Assembly (NCBI RefSeq): GCF_011683955.1
Contig: NZ_JAAQPI010000003.1
Span: 310,001 to 374,000, forward strand
Length of the DNA: 64,000 bases
Source of the DNA: Pseudomaricurvus alkylphenolicus
GTDB taxonomy: Bacteria; Pseudomonadota; Gammaproteobacteria; Pseudomonadales; Cellvibrionaceae
Direction of reading: 5' to 3'
Shown here: positions 44,873-53,886 of the stretch, piece after piece
Layout of the letters: every line of letters begins with the position of its first letter
How positions within the stretch are numbered: the first letter of the stretch is position 1
The notes under the pieces: model-generated
Database searches by the model: none
Told to the model about the DNA's origin: nothing
What the model saw: the letters and a program-made list of their open reading frames with translations, nothing else
Translations under genes and position numbers: made by a program

Positions 44873-45778
44873 TCAGTGGGCCTGACGGCCTTGCGCATAA
44901 TGCCGTCGCGATTGCTGCAAGTGTTCACACATCATGGTGGCACCATCAAGTACCCGAGGGGTGTGGCGCTGCAAGATATCCGGGGGAATAAACTTCAACT
45001 GCTCCTGCGCCACTGCCTGCAGTGCCGGCCAGCGACGCCATTCGTCCAGCCACTCCGGTCGCTCCTCGCCCATGCCGCTGGCAAGAATCACCTGAGGGTT
45101 TAACCGCAGCACCGCTTCCACACTCACCTTGGGTGCCAGGGAATGAGCATCGGCGAACACATTGCGCCCGCCACACAACTTCATCACATCACTGATCAAG
45201 TGCTTGCCATTGAGGGTTTGCAGTGGCTGGTTCCACACTTGGTAAAACACACTGATCGGTTCACGGTCGGCGTAACGGGAGCGCAGCGCCTGTAATCTTT
45301 GTTCGAAAGCTTTGCGAGCCGCCGCTGCCCCCGCGCTGCCGGTCAGGCGGCCGATCTTTTCCAGCGAGTGGCCAATATCTTCCAAGGCTCGCGCTTCCGA
45401 GTAGTACACCGGAATACCGAGAGCCTCGATGGGCGCCACCCGCTGGCGGCCATTACCCGATGACCAGGCCAATACCAGATCCGGCTGCAACCGCAGAATG
45501 GTTTCGCTGCTGAATGACTTATAGGTCCCTACCCTTGGCAGCGTTTTGGCCGCCTCAGGATAATTACTGTAGTTCACCGCGCCCACCAGACGCTCGCCAC
45601 TGCCTACCGCGTACACCTGCTCCACGATGTGTGGCGCCAGAGCCACCACCCGTTGGGCCGCCGCCGACAAGGTCACCTCACGACCCAGGTCGTCAGTAAC
45701 ACTCACCGATTGCGCTACCACCATAGGAGTGCACAACACACCCAAGAGCAGCAACAGTTTGCATCCAATTCTTAACAT
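44873..45778 (-). CDS. btuF: Cobalamin-binding periplasmic protein
   Basis: A 301-residue class III solute-binding protein. The signal peptide is at residues 1-22 (LLLLLGVLCTPMVVAQ), then SVTDDLGREVTLSAAAQRVV, LAPHIVEQVYAVGSGERLVG, YPEAAKTLPRVGTYKS and PDLVLAWSSGN. It delivers B12 or corrinoids to the BtuCD transporter encoded upstream in the same operon. An iron-siderophore ligand is excluded mainly by its position among cobalamin genes. Confidence 0.93.
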   Translation of the reverse strand: MLRIGCKLLLLLGVLCTPMVVAQSVSVTDDLGREVTLSAAAQRVVALAPHIVEQVYAVGSGERLVGAVNYSNYPEAAKTLPRVGTYKSFSSETILRLQPDLVLAWSSGNGRQRVAPIEALGIPVYYSEARALEDIGHSLEKIGRLTGSAGAAAARKAFEQRLQALRSRYADREPISVFYQVWNQPLQTLNGKHLISDVMKLCGGRNVFADAHSLAPKVSVEAVLRLNPQVILASGMGEERPEWLDEWRRWPALQAVAQEQLKFIPPDILQRHTPRVLDGATMMCEHLQQSRRHYAQGRQAH

Positions 45779-45799
45779 TGTTTCTGTTTCCGTTTGTTG

Positions 45800-46843
45800 T
45801 CAGTCTTGAGCCAATCGCTCAAGGGCATGCTGCAGGCGCGCGAGTCCCTCAGCATCGGCCAACCCAAACCTCAGGCAGGAGCGACCGTCGACGGGTTGAA
45901 ACAGGCGCAGCCAGATACCCTGTTCAGCCACGCCTTGATGAATGGCTGCAAGTAGGGCCGGATCTCCAAACACAGTCAAAAACAGCGGCCCTCTGTACAG
46001 TGTTGCCCTGGATGCTTCCTGCAACGCCTTTGCCAGCGCCGGGCAGGTGCGCAGCACTGCCTCCAGACGGTTCCGAAAAGTGGTAATGCGCTGCCTTTGA
46101 GCCTGCTGCCAGGCCCGATCCTGCAGCATTCGTTGCCCCGCCCATAGCGCCGGTCCCGATACAGACCACAGCGGAATCCGCTGTGACAATATTTCCTGCA
46201 CTGCGGCATCCGCAACCACAAATCCCAATCGCAGACCGGCCATCCCGAAAAATTTGCCCACAGAGCGCAGCACCAAAACACCGGGTGCTCCCTGCAGACC
46301 CAACCCCGGCGTGGTGGCGTCCACATCTGCAAAAGCGGCATCCAGCAGCAGGTAGCCGTTGTTGCGCAGCAGCCTCTGCCTCCAATTCTCCAATTGCACC
46401 TCATCAATGCAGGCACCGGTTGGATTGTTGGGCTGAATAACCACCACGTACTGCACCCGGCCTTGCTGCAGCCATGTTTCTACCTGTGCAGCATTGTCGT
46501 AATAGTGAACCCGGTGCCCCTGACGCTGCCAGTGACGAGCGTGTTCGCCATAACCCCAGCGGGGTATCGCTACCGATGCCTGATCAAATACCTGGGGAAT
46601 GCCTTCGATGGCCACCTGGGAGCCGGCCACAGTTATCAGTTTTGCGCTATCCACCCCGTAATAGTCGGCCGCGGCCTCACGCAAGGGCGCATCGCTTTCG
46701 GGCAGGCGCTGCCAGATAGCGTTGGGAATCTCCGACACCGGCCAGCTCCAGGGCGCAATTCCCGTGGAGAGATCCAGCCAGGGTTGCGGGGCCCGAGGGA
46801 ACAGTTGCTTTGCTTTATTGAGTTGGCCGCCGTGATTTAGCAA
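45800..46843 (-). CDS. cobD: L-threonine-O-3-phosphate decarboxylase
   Basis: A 347-residue PLP enzyme that makes (R)-1-amino-2-propanol phosphate for the corrinoid side chain. The start is probably the TTG at 46843: GGGAGG lies 6 bases before it, and it yields MLNHGGQLNKAKQLF, the usual family N-terminus. An ATG at 46876 would add 11 residues inside cbiB. Motifs are WLDLSTGIAPW, VIQPNNPTGACI, LLLDAAFADVD and the PLP Lys in LRSVGKFFGMAGLRLG. The TTG overlaps the cbiB stop, so translation is coupled. This is the Salmonella CobD function; in Pseudomonas nomenclature it is called CobC. Confidence 0.92.
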   Translation of the reverse strand: MLNHGGQLNKAKQLFPRAPQPWLDLSTGIAPWSWPVSEIPNAIWQRLPESDAPLREAAADYYGVDSAKLITVAGSQVAIEGIPQVFDQASVAIPRWGYGEHARHWQRQGHRVHYYDNAAQVETWLQQGRVQYVVVIQPNNPTGACIDEVQLENWRQRLLRNNGYLLLDAAFADVDATTPGLGLQGAPGVLVLRSVGKFFGMAGLRLGFVVADAAVQEILSQRIPLWSVSGPALWAGQRMLQDRAWQQAQRQRITTFRNRLEAVLRTCPALAKALQEASRATLYRGPLFLTVFGDPALLAAIHQGVAEQGIWLRLFQPVDGRSCLRFGLADAEGLARLQHALERLAQD

Positions 46844-47739
46844 ATCGAACCTCCCAACAACAGTACAGCCGCCCATAACAGAACCGTACGGTCCACCAGC
46901 GTTACTCCACGTTTGACATCCACCATCGCAGCTCGCTCTCCTTCTCCCATCAAAGGACGCTGCTGAAGGGCACCGTGATAATGGGTGGGGCCGCCCAGAC
47001 TCACACCCAACGCGCCCGCTCCACTGCACATCACTGGCCCGCCATTTGGACTGGCGCAGGAAGACGCTTGTCGGCGCCAGCAATCCAAGGCTGCGCCCGT
47101 GCGCCCCAAAAGCGCATAACAAAGCGCTGTTAAACGGGCCGGAATCAGATTAAGCACATCGTCGGCGCGAGCACTGAAGGTACCGAAGCGTTGGAAGCGT
47201 TGATTGCGATAACCCCACATGGCATCCAGGGTATTGGCGAACCGATACAAGACCGCACCGGCGGGCCCCGCCAGACAGAACCAAAACAAAGGGGCGAAGA
47301 TGGCGTCGCTGCCGTTTTCCAGTACGGACTCCAGCGTGGCACGAGACACTTCGGCTTCGTTCATAGCCTGGGTATCGCGGCTGACAATCAAACTGACTTT
47401 TTGACGGGCCGCTTCGATACCTCCGAGGTCAAAGGCGACGCAAACCGCGGTTGCATGTTCGCGCAGACTTTGCCAACCAATGGTCAGGTACAGGACCGGC
47501 ATGGAAAACAGCCAGAGCGCGATACCCTGCAGGTTTTCTTGCAGCAACCAAAGCACAGCGGGAATAGGCAATACCATTAACAGCCAGGCCACAGCGCCCT
47601 TTAACATCAACCAATGGCCACGATTCAGGTGCTTCTCAACAGCACCGGCAAGATTTCCAAAACCCACCAGCGGATGCCATCGACGTGGTTCCCCTATATA
47701 GCGATCGAGTAACAGCGCGAAAAAAACTGACCAGCCCAT
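46837..47739 (-). CDS. cbiB: Adenosylcobinamide-phosphate synthase
   Basis: A 300-residue inner-membrane protein that attaches the aminopropanol arm to cobyric acid. It shows LLLDRYIGEPRRWHPLVGFG at the N-terminus, SRDTQAMNEAEVSRATLESV, ENGSDAIFAPLFWFCLAGP, DAMWGYRNQRFQRFG and PNGGPVMCSGAGALGVSLGG, all family blocks. The ATG at 47739 follows the btuD stop by 2 bases; an upstream TTG is possible. It acts with cobD, whose start overlaps its stop. Confidence 0.95.
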   Translation of the reverse strand: MGWSVFFALLLDRYIGEPRRWHPLVGFGNLAGAVEKHLNRGHWLMLKGAVAWLLMVLPIPAVLWLLQENLQGIALWLFSMPVLYLTIGWQSLREHATAVCVAFDLGGIEAARQKVSLIVSRDTQAMNEAEVSRATLESVLENGSDAIFAPLFWFCLAGPAGAVLYRFANTLDAMWGYRNQRFQRFGTFSARADDVLNLIPARLTALCYALLGRTGAALDCWRRQASSCASPNGGPVMCSGAGALGVSLGGPTHYHGALQQRPLMGEGERAAMVDVKRGVTLVDRTVLLWAAVLLLGGSIC

Positions 47740-47741
47740 CG

Positions 47742-48512
47742 TCAACTCAACAGCCAGGGTTTGCCGGTTTGCGGATGCGTCACCCGGTGAAAATCCACTT
47801 CGAACACTTCGCGCAGAAGATCCTCCTGCATCACTTCTTCCGGGGTTCCTTCAGCAAAAATACGACCACAGCGCATCAGCACGATGCGATCAGCACAGCC
47901 CGCCGCCAGGTTAAGATCGTGCAGAGCCGTAAGCACGGCGACACCGTTATCCGCCAACCGCCGCATGATATCGCCGACCATGCGCTGATGGGCATAGTCC
48001 AATGCAGAGGTGGGCTCATCCAGAATCAACAGACGATCGCCTTCGCCGCCCGCCTCCCAGATTTGGGTCAGCACCCGCGCCATCTGCACGCGCTGTTTCT
48101 CACCGCCTGAGAGTTGTGTGTACAGCTGCCGGCGCAGGTAATGGGCATCCACGGCCCTGAGCGCTTCATCGACAATGCGTCGATCCGCTTCGATTCCGGT
48201 ATCGTGGGGCGTACGTCCCAGCAACACCACTTCGTCGACCTGAAAAGGGAAATTAAGCAACGATAACTGCGGCAACACTGCCATATGGCGCGCTTTCAGC
48301 TGTACCGGTAATGAGCGCAACGGGTCGCCATTAAACTGTGCGTCACCGTCGACGGGCAATAACTCTCCGCTGGCAACTTTCAGCAAAGAGGACTTGCCGG
48401 CGCCATTGGGACCGAGGACGGCGACCACCTCACCCGCCTGCAAGTGCAGGTCAATGTCCTGAAGGATCGGTACAGAACCGAAGCGCAATTGAATGTTGTT
48501 TAATCGCAGCAT
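47742..48512 (-). CDS. btuD: Cobalamin ABC transporter, ATP-binding subunit
   Basis: A 256-residue ATPase. Walker A is GPNGAGKSSLLKV at about 33-45, the signature is LSGGEKQRVQMARV, and Walker B is LLILDEPTSALD followed by the H-loop LTALHDLNLA. It powers BtuC. The family also includes haem and siderophore importers (HmuV is close), but the operon defines the substrate as cobalamin. The ATG overlaps the btuC stop (TGATG); a GTG one codon earlier is possible. Confidence 0.93.
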   Translation of the reverse strand: MLRLNNIQLRFGSVPILQDIDLHLQAGEVVAVLGPNGAGKSSLLKVASGELLPVDGDAQFNGDPLRSLPVQLKARHMAVLPQLSLLNFPFQVDEVVLLGRTPHDTGIEADRRIVDEALRAVDAHYLRRQLYTQLSGGEKQRVQMARVLTQIWEAGGEGDRLLILDEPTSALDYAHQRMVGDIMRRLADNGVAVLTALHDLNLAAGCADRIVLMRCGRIFAEGTPEEVMQEDLLREVFEVDFHRVTHPQTGKPWLLS

Positions 48513-49528
48513 CACATGGCCCCCGTACTGCCGCCCTGGCGACGCAGCAGAGACAGGAAAAAGGGGGCTCCCAACAGCGCCGTCACCACACCGATGGGTA
48601 ATTCTCCCGGCGCTAACAGATAGCGGGAAAAGGCATCGGCCAGGATCAACAGAATGGCTCCCGCCAGGGCTGAACAGGGAATCAGGTGACGGTGATCAGG
48701 ACCGATCAGCAGCCGTACCATGTGAGGCGTTATCAGCCCCACAAACGCGATAGTACCGGAAAGAGCAACGGCAACACCCACCGTCAACGCCACCAGAACA
48801 ATGATGTGCATTTTGATACGGTCAACATCCACCCCCAGGTGCCGCGCCTCGGATTCCCCCAGCAATAACGCATTTAGCGCCTGACTGTAACGCGGAAACA
48901 GAATCAACATCGCACCCACAGCCAGGGCCGCAAAGCCGGTTTTGGTCCAGGTGGCACCACTGAGCGAGCCCATTTGCCACAGACTGATCTGACGCAGCAT
49001 ATGGTTGTCGGCGATAAAACTCAGAAAGCTGTTCAATGCGCCGGCCATAGCGCTGATGGCGATGCCGGCCAATAGCATAGTGGCAACAGAGGTGCCGGTG
49101 TCGCTGGCAGCCAAACGGTACACCACCAGTGTGGCCGCCATTGCCCCGAGAAACGCCCCCAGCGCAATCAGTGAAACACCCAGCAGAGCCTGGCTGCCCA
49201 ACCAACCGCTGGCCAGCACAATCACAAAACTGGCCCCTGCAGAGGCACCGGATGACACCCCGATCAGCGATGGGTCTGCCAGAGGGTTGCGAAACAGGCC
49301 CTGCATCACCACACCGGATACTGCCAGAGCGGCGCCAATAATCGCGGCGAGCAGTGTTCTCGGCAGACGAATTTGTTCGATGATCATGCGGTTGGATATC
49401 ACCGCGTGATCATTACCGAAACTGAAGGGCAGAATCCATTCCGGGCCGATCATCAACCCGAACACACACGCCACTGGCAAGAACACCAGCAGCGCGAGCA
49501 GGCAATGTCGGGGAAGGATTCTTTGCAT
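48512..49528 (-). CDS. btuC: Cobalamin ABC transporter, permease subunit
   Basis: A 338-residue FecCD-type permease with about ten membrane helices. Motifs are IRLPRTLLAAIIGAALAVSG, MQGLFRNPLADPSLIGVSSG, and the coupling region HLGVDVDRIK with GTIAFVGLITPHMVRLLIGPDHRHLIP. It forms the B12 channel with BtuD. It follows btuB by 9 bases. The ATG at 49528 is preferred; a GTG one codon upstream also exists. Confidence 0.94.
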   Translation of the reverse strand: MQRILPRHCLLALLVFLPVACVFGLMIGPEWILPFSFGNDHAVISNRMIIEQIRLPRTLLAAIIGAALAVSGVVMQGLFRNPLADPSLIGVSSGASAGASFVIVLASGWLGSQALLGVSLIALGAFLGAMAATLVVYRLAASDTGTSVATMLLAGIAISAMAGALNSFLSFIADNHMLRQISLWQMGSLSGATWTKTGFAALAVGAMLILFPRYSQALNALLLGESEARHLGVDVDRIKMHIIVLVALTVGVAVALSGTIAFVGLITPHMVRLLIGPDHRHLIPCSALAGAILLILADAFSRYLLAPGELPIGVVTALLGAPFFLSLLRRQGGSTGAM

Positions 49529-49537
49529 CACATTGAA

Positions 49538-51424
49538 TTAAAGACTGTAAGAAACCCCAACTTTAAAACCGCGACCCTGCTCGTTGTAACCTACGTGCTG
49601 GGTGTATTCCTTATCGAGCACGTTAGTCAGGCTGGCATCAATGCGCAGTGTTTCGCTAAAGCGGTAGTTGGCGCGCAGGTCCAGTACACCGAAGCCGGGC
49701 AGAGTTGGGGTTTGCCAGTCACGGGTTGTCCGATCACCCCGCAGGCGCAGTCCCGCCCCTACCTGCCAATTGCCAAATCCGTAATCGATATCGGCATTAA
49801 AAGTTTTGCGGGGACGATTGGGTAATGGGTCGTCGATTGCCAGATCCACCGCGTCGGTCCAGGCGTAGTTAACCGAGGCCGACCAGGCACCCTGGCTAAA
49901 GGCGTAATCCACTTCAAAACCTTCCACCAGCACGTCATCCAGATTGGATGGCGTCCACTGACCGCCGAAATCGAAAGGAATCACCGGAGCCCAGTTGATC
50001 ATGCCATCCACACGGTTGCGGTACACCGCCAGATTGGCGCGATGCGGACCTTGCGCGAATTTCAAAGCCAGTTCTGAGTTTTCGCTTTCCTCGGGATCCA
50101 GATCGGGATTACCCACTCCGAACGGATTTTCCGGCCAATAGAGATCATTAAAGGTCGGCGCACGGAATGCAGTACCCCAGCTCGCGATCAGTCGCAATTG
50201 GTCGTTCAGACGGTAACCCCAAGCCAATGTCTGTGTGGTGTGAGAACCATAGGCTTCGTTGTCGTCGTTACGCAAACCCAGTTGAATATTGTGGTTGCCC
50301 AGATCGAACTGCCCCTGCACAAACCAGGCAACGTTATCGCGCTCGTCATCGAGATAGGCGTTGGTCGACTCCACTTCATCGTTGTAATACTCACCGCCGG
50401 CAGTCAGTGCCACTTTTTCATTGAGGTTCCAGTGGGCTTGAACGGCGTAAGTGTCTTTGGTGGTTTCGAACGCTGAGTCGCTGCCGGACACCTCTTCACC
50501 GGTCACCAGGTCATCCCCATTGTCGGTTTCATCAATGGTACGGGCGATCTGCGCCTGCAAGCGCAGACTGTCATTGACTTGCCACAGCTCCTCCAGATTC
50601 AGAACCTCTTGGCGAGTGTCGGCGAAAGGAAGGCACGCCACTTGTGCAAACGAACCGTTTCGGCAAATGCTGTCGATTTCGCTATGACCCTCGTTGAGCA
50701 TATAGGTCGCACGAAAGGTGTGGTTTTGGGTCCAGTTATGGGTGAAGCTGGCATTAAATTGAGTATTGCGGTAATTGTCGTCATCGTCATTGCCGAAGGT
50801 ATCTGTCTCGCGACGATCAAAACCGTTCATGGCTTCGTGGGTAGCCCCCAGGGTCAGATGGGTATCGTCGTTACCAAACCCGGCGCGAAAACCGGTACGA
50901 CTCCATTCCTGACTGCCGAATTCCGCCTTCAGAGTCAGCGTATCCGCTTGCTGTTTTTTGGTGAATACCTGTAAAACCCCAGCGACAGCATCAGCACCGT
51001 AGAGCGCCGATGCAGGCCCACGAACCAATTCCACGCGCTCCACATTGGACAGGTCCAGCAACTCAATCTGAGTCTGCCCCAAGGTCGCGGAATTCACGCG
51101 GACACCGTCGATCAGTACCAGGGTATGAACCGTATTGCCACCGCGAATATAAATACTGTTGTTGGAACCAGGCCCGCCGCTGGTAGTGGTATCCACGCCC
51201 GTCATGCGTGACAAGACTTCGTTCATGTTGGTGATCTGCAGCGCCTCGATATCGGCAGCCGTAATCACACTGACAGGGGCCAAGACATCGGTAATCGGGG
51301 TTTCAACCCGGTTGGCGGTTACAATCATGGTTTCGTCAACGGCGGCAGGGGCGGCCTGAACGGCGTGCGTCGCAGAGGCCAGACCAATCGCGGCGGCCAG
51401 AGGTAGTACATTTGATGGTTTCAC
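49538..51424 (-). CDS. btuB: Vitamin B12 TonB-dependent outer-membrane receptor
   Basis: A 628-residue receptor (E. coli BtuB has 614). The signal peptide is at 1-24 (AAAIGLASATHAVQAAP), the TonB box is DETMIVTANR, and the plug contains LSRMTGVDTTTSGGPGSN, IYIRGGNTVHTLVLIDGVR and VERVELVRGPASALYGADAV. The barrel ends in the terminal aromatic pattern FKVGVSYSL. The start codon is GTG with GAGGAG upstream. The long leader carries a cobalamin riboswitch, which confirms the ligand. It is the first gene of the eight-gene operon. Confidence 0.95.
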   Translation of the reverse strand: MKPSNVLPLAAAIGLASATHAVQAAPAAVDETMIVTANRVETPITDVLAPVSVITAADIEALQITNMNEVLSRMTGVDTTTSGGPGSNNSIYIRGGNTVHTLVLIDGVRVNSATLGQTQIELLDLSNVERVELVRGPASALYGADAVAGVLQVFTKKQQADTLTLKAEFGSQEWSRTGFRAGFGNDDTHLTLGATHEAMNGFDRRETDTFGNDDDDNYRNTQFNASFTHNWTQNHTFRATYMLNEGHSEIDSICRNGSFAQVACLPFADTRQEVLNLEELWQVNDSLRLQAQIARTIDETDNGDDLVTGEEVSGSDSAFETTKDTYAVQAHWNLNEKVALTAGGEYYNDEVESTNAYLDDERDNVAWFVQGQFDLGNHNIQLGLRNDDNEAYGSHTTQTLAWGYRLNDQLRLIASWGTAFRAPTFNDLYWPENPFGVGNPDLDPEESENSELALKFAQGPHRANLAVYRNRVDGMINWAPVIPFDFGGQWTPSNLDDVLVEGFEVDYAFSQGAWSASVNYAWTDAVDLAIDDPLPNRPRKTFNADIDYGFGNWQVGAGLRLRGDRTTRDWQTPTLPGFGVLDLRANYRFSETLRIDASLTNVLDKEYTQHVGYNEQGRGFKVGVSYSL

Positions 51425-51565
51425 AGGGGTTTCTCCTCAACCTGAATATTGGATTGAGGGAGGGACAGCAAGCAGGGAGGAAGCACCGGACAAACGGCCT
51501 TCGCAGAATTCCTACCGATAAAGCCCTCCGCTTCATCGTTAAGCGCGCGGTAACGCGCCATTACT

Positions 51566-51800
51566 CGAGGCCGGTATCGGGCTTATCGCCTTAAGGTTTT
51601 TACCCAACAGGGTTTTAACCAAGAGGCGAATTACCGTTGCGGGGGCAGCGTTGGTTTTGTCCGGAACCGTTTTGGGTTCCCAAGTTGGCCTGATCCGTGT
51701 CCGGGCAGGACATCGGCCAAGAGACTCACCACTCTTCCCGTTTACCCTTGAGTCACCTAAATGCTCCTGAAAAGGAGCGCCAGTAACCTCAAGGCACCTT
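51566..51800 (-). promoter_or_regulatory. Cobalamin riboswitch controlling the btuB operon
   Basis: On the minus strand, upstream of btuB. The conserved core GCTGCCCCCGCAACGGTAA is at 51649-51631, the region CGGGAAGAGTGGTGAGTC at 51740-51723, and the B12 box AAGCCCGATACCGGCCT at 51584-51568. Order and spacing fit the AdoCbl riboswitch. Between it and the btuB start, GC-rich pairing near 51541-51560 (GCGCG/CGCGC) may form the expression platform. Bound cobalamin should shut the operon off. Outer limits are approximate; the remaining bases up to the PilZ gene show no other gene. Confidence 0.92.
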
Positions 51801-51998
51801 GAATAACGGCGGGCAGACTAAGTCCGGCGTTGCTTTTAGTCAAGCAGACGTGAGCGTATTTATCCAAATTCCTGCTAAAAAACCACCAATTTGGACATAA
51901 TCGCTCAATTTCTGAGCCAAGGTGGAGCCCTGAAAGCTGGTGACAACAGTCATCTGCCTCTACAATGGGGCAGTATCCACTGTGCGACGACAGATGCT

Positions 51999-52379
51999 AT
52001 GACCCAATCACAGGAGAGACGCCGTTTCAGCCGCGTGCCGTTTAATGCCTGGACGGAGCTGCGCCAACAGCAACATTCCTGGCAGTGCCGCCTGATTGAC
52101 CTGTCACTGAAAGGACTGCTGATCGCCGAGCCGGAAAAGTGTGCTGTAGACCCACACCACATGGCCACGGCCACTATCCGTCTGGCTGACCAGACAGAGA
52201 TTCGTATGAAGGTGAAACTGGTACGTCAGCAGGAGGGCCATTTGGCCTTTGCCTGCCAGGGTATTGATGTGGAAAGCATCAGCCACCTGCGGCGCCTGGT
52301 GGAGCTGAATTTGGGCGACCCGCGTGCCTCGGAACGAGAACTCAACGAACTCATGTCGCCCATCAGCGACGAAGACTGA
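51999..52379 (+). CDS. PilZ-domain protein
   Basis: A 126-residue c-di-GMP receptor-type protein. The RxxxR motif is in ERRRFSRVPF near residue 6, and the D/N-x-S-x-x-G motif is in LIDLSLKGLL near 33. The ATG at 51999 gives a normal PilZ N-terminus; the upstream in-frame ATG at 51891 lies close to the riboswitch region and adds 36 unrelated residues. It has no partner gene, as radA is convergent. Confidence 0.85.
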   Translation: MTQSQERRRFSRVPFNAWTELRQQQHSWQCRLIDLSLKGLLIAEPEKCAVDPHHMATATIRLADQTEIRMKVKLVRQQEGHLAFACQGIDVESISHLRRLVELNLGDPRASERELNELMSPISDED

Positions 52380-52405
52380 TTCGCGCGAGCTTACTGCAGA
52401 GGGGT

Positions 52406-53779
52406 TTATTCAATCGCCGCCAGGGCCTCCTGCAAGGTCTTCACGGCAACGATTTTGATGCCCTCCACGGGCTCACGCGGCGCATTACCTGCCGGAACAA
52501 TAGCCCGTTTGAAACCGTGCTTGGCCGCTTCCCGCAGACGCTCCTGGCCACTTGGGACAGGGCGAATTTCTCCCGACAGGCCCACCTCGCCAAACACCAT
52601 CAGGTCATAACCCAGGGGACGATCGCGAAAGCTGGAAACCACCGCCAGTAGCAGCGCCAGGTCAGCGCTGGTTTCCATGACTTTGACACCACCCACGACA
52701 TTGACAAACACATCCTGATCTCCGATCAATACACCGCCGTGACGATGCAAAACCGCCAGTAGCATACTGAGCCGGTTTTGATCCAAACCAACGGCCACCC
52801 GGCGGGGATTACCGACGTGGCTGTCATCCACCAGTGCCTGAATCTCAACCAGCAGTGGCCGAGTGCCCTCCCACACCACCATCACCACCGAGCCGGCGGA
52901 AATCTCGTCGGCTCGCTGCAAAAAGATTGCGGATGGATTGCTGACTTCCCGCAGCCCCTGTTCAGTCATGGCAAACACGCCGAGTTCATTTACCGCACCA
53001 AAGCGGTTTTTATTTCCGCGCAGTGTGCGAAAACGCGAGTCATGGCCGCCATCAAGCAGAATGGAACAGTCAATCATATGCTCCAGAACCTTGGGGCCCG
53101 CCAGGCTGCCATCTTTGGTAACGTGCCCTACCAGCATCAGTACCGTACCGGTTTGTTTGGCGAAACGGGTGAGGTAAGCGGCACTTTCCCGCACCTGCGA
53201 CACCGAACCTGGCGCAGACTGAATATCCGCCATGTGCATCACTTGAATGGAGTCCACGACCATCACTTTGGGCTTCAGCTTCTGGGCCGTAGCCACCAGC
53301 GCCTCTACACTGGTTTCGGACAGGGTTTTGAGTTTATCCGTGGGGAGATTCAGCCGTTGGGCCCGCATGGCCACCTGTTGCAGGGATTCTTCCCCGGTAC
53401 AGTAGAGCGCTTCCATCGTGCCGGCCAGATAACACATGGTCTGCAGCAGCAATGTCGATTTACCGGCACCGGGATTGCCGCCGATCAACACGACAGACCC
53501 GGGTACCAGCCCGCCCCCGAGCACGCGATCAAACTCGCCCGCTCCCGAGGAAAATCTCGGCAGCGCCTGCAGGTCGATCTGCGCCAGGGTTTGTACATCT
53601 GTGTCAGCCCCGGCATTACCGGCGTAGCCGCTGAATTTTTCTCCGCGATTGGAGGGGGTGGGCCCGAGCTTAACTTCCGTGAGACTGTTCCAGGTGCCGC
53701 AATCACTGCATTGGCCCTGCCATTTGCTGTAATCAGAGCCACATTCGTTGCAAACATAGGCAGTTTTGTTTTTGGCCAA
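52406..53779 (-). CDS. radA: DNA repair protein RadA
   Basis: A 457-residue protein. The N-terminal zinc finger has Cys10, Cys13, Cys24 and Cys27 (YVCNECGSDYSKWQGQCSDC). The RecA-like ATPase has Walker A GGNPGAGKSTLL and Walker B KVMVVDSIQ, and the RadA-specific motif is NKNRFGAVNELG. The C-terminal Lon-like domain follows from about residue 290. It promotes branch migration and processing of recombination intermediates. It is divergent from the DnaT-like gene. Confidence 0.97.
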   Translation of the reverse strand: MAKNKTAYVCNECGSDYSKWQGQCSDCGTWNSLTEVKLGPTPSNRGEKFSGYAGNAGADTDVQTLAQIDLQALPRFSSGAGEFDRVLGGGLVPGSVVLIGGNPGAGKSTLLLQTMCYLAGTMEALYCTGEESLQQVAMRAQRLNLPTDKLKTLSETSVEALVATAQKLKPKVMVVDSIQVMHMADIQSAPGSVSQVRESAAYLTRFAKQTGTVLMLVGHVTKDGSLAGPKVLEHMIDCSILLDGGHDSRFRTLRGNKNRFGAVNELGVFAMTEQGLREVSNPSAIFLQRADEISAGSVVMVVWEGTRPLLVEIQALVDDSHVGNPRRVAVGLDQNRLSMLLAVLHRHGGVLIGDQDVFVNVVGGVKVMETSADLALLLAVVSSFRDRPLGYDLMVFGEVGLSGEIRPVPSGQERLREAAKHGFKRAIVPAGNAPREPVEGIKIVAVKTLQEALAAIE

Positions 53780-53886
53780 GGCGGTGATCTCCGGGAGCTG
53801 AGTTGTTCTGAGAACGATATGTTACATGCAGGCTGCTGCGTCATTCTATAGCGACTTATGGACGGAAAAATGCTACAGTCCGCCCC

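Noticed and set aside
52778-53851. 357-codon plus-strand frame opposite radA
   Set aside because: RadA is unmistakable on the other strand; the frame has no recognisable features.
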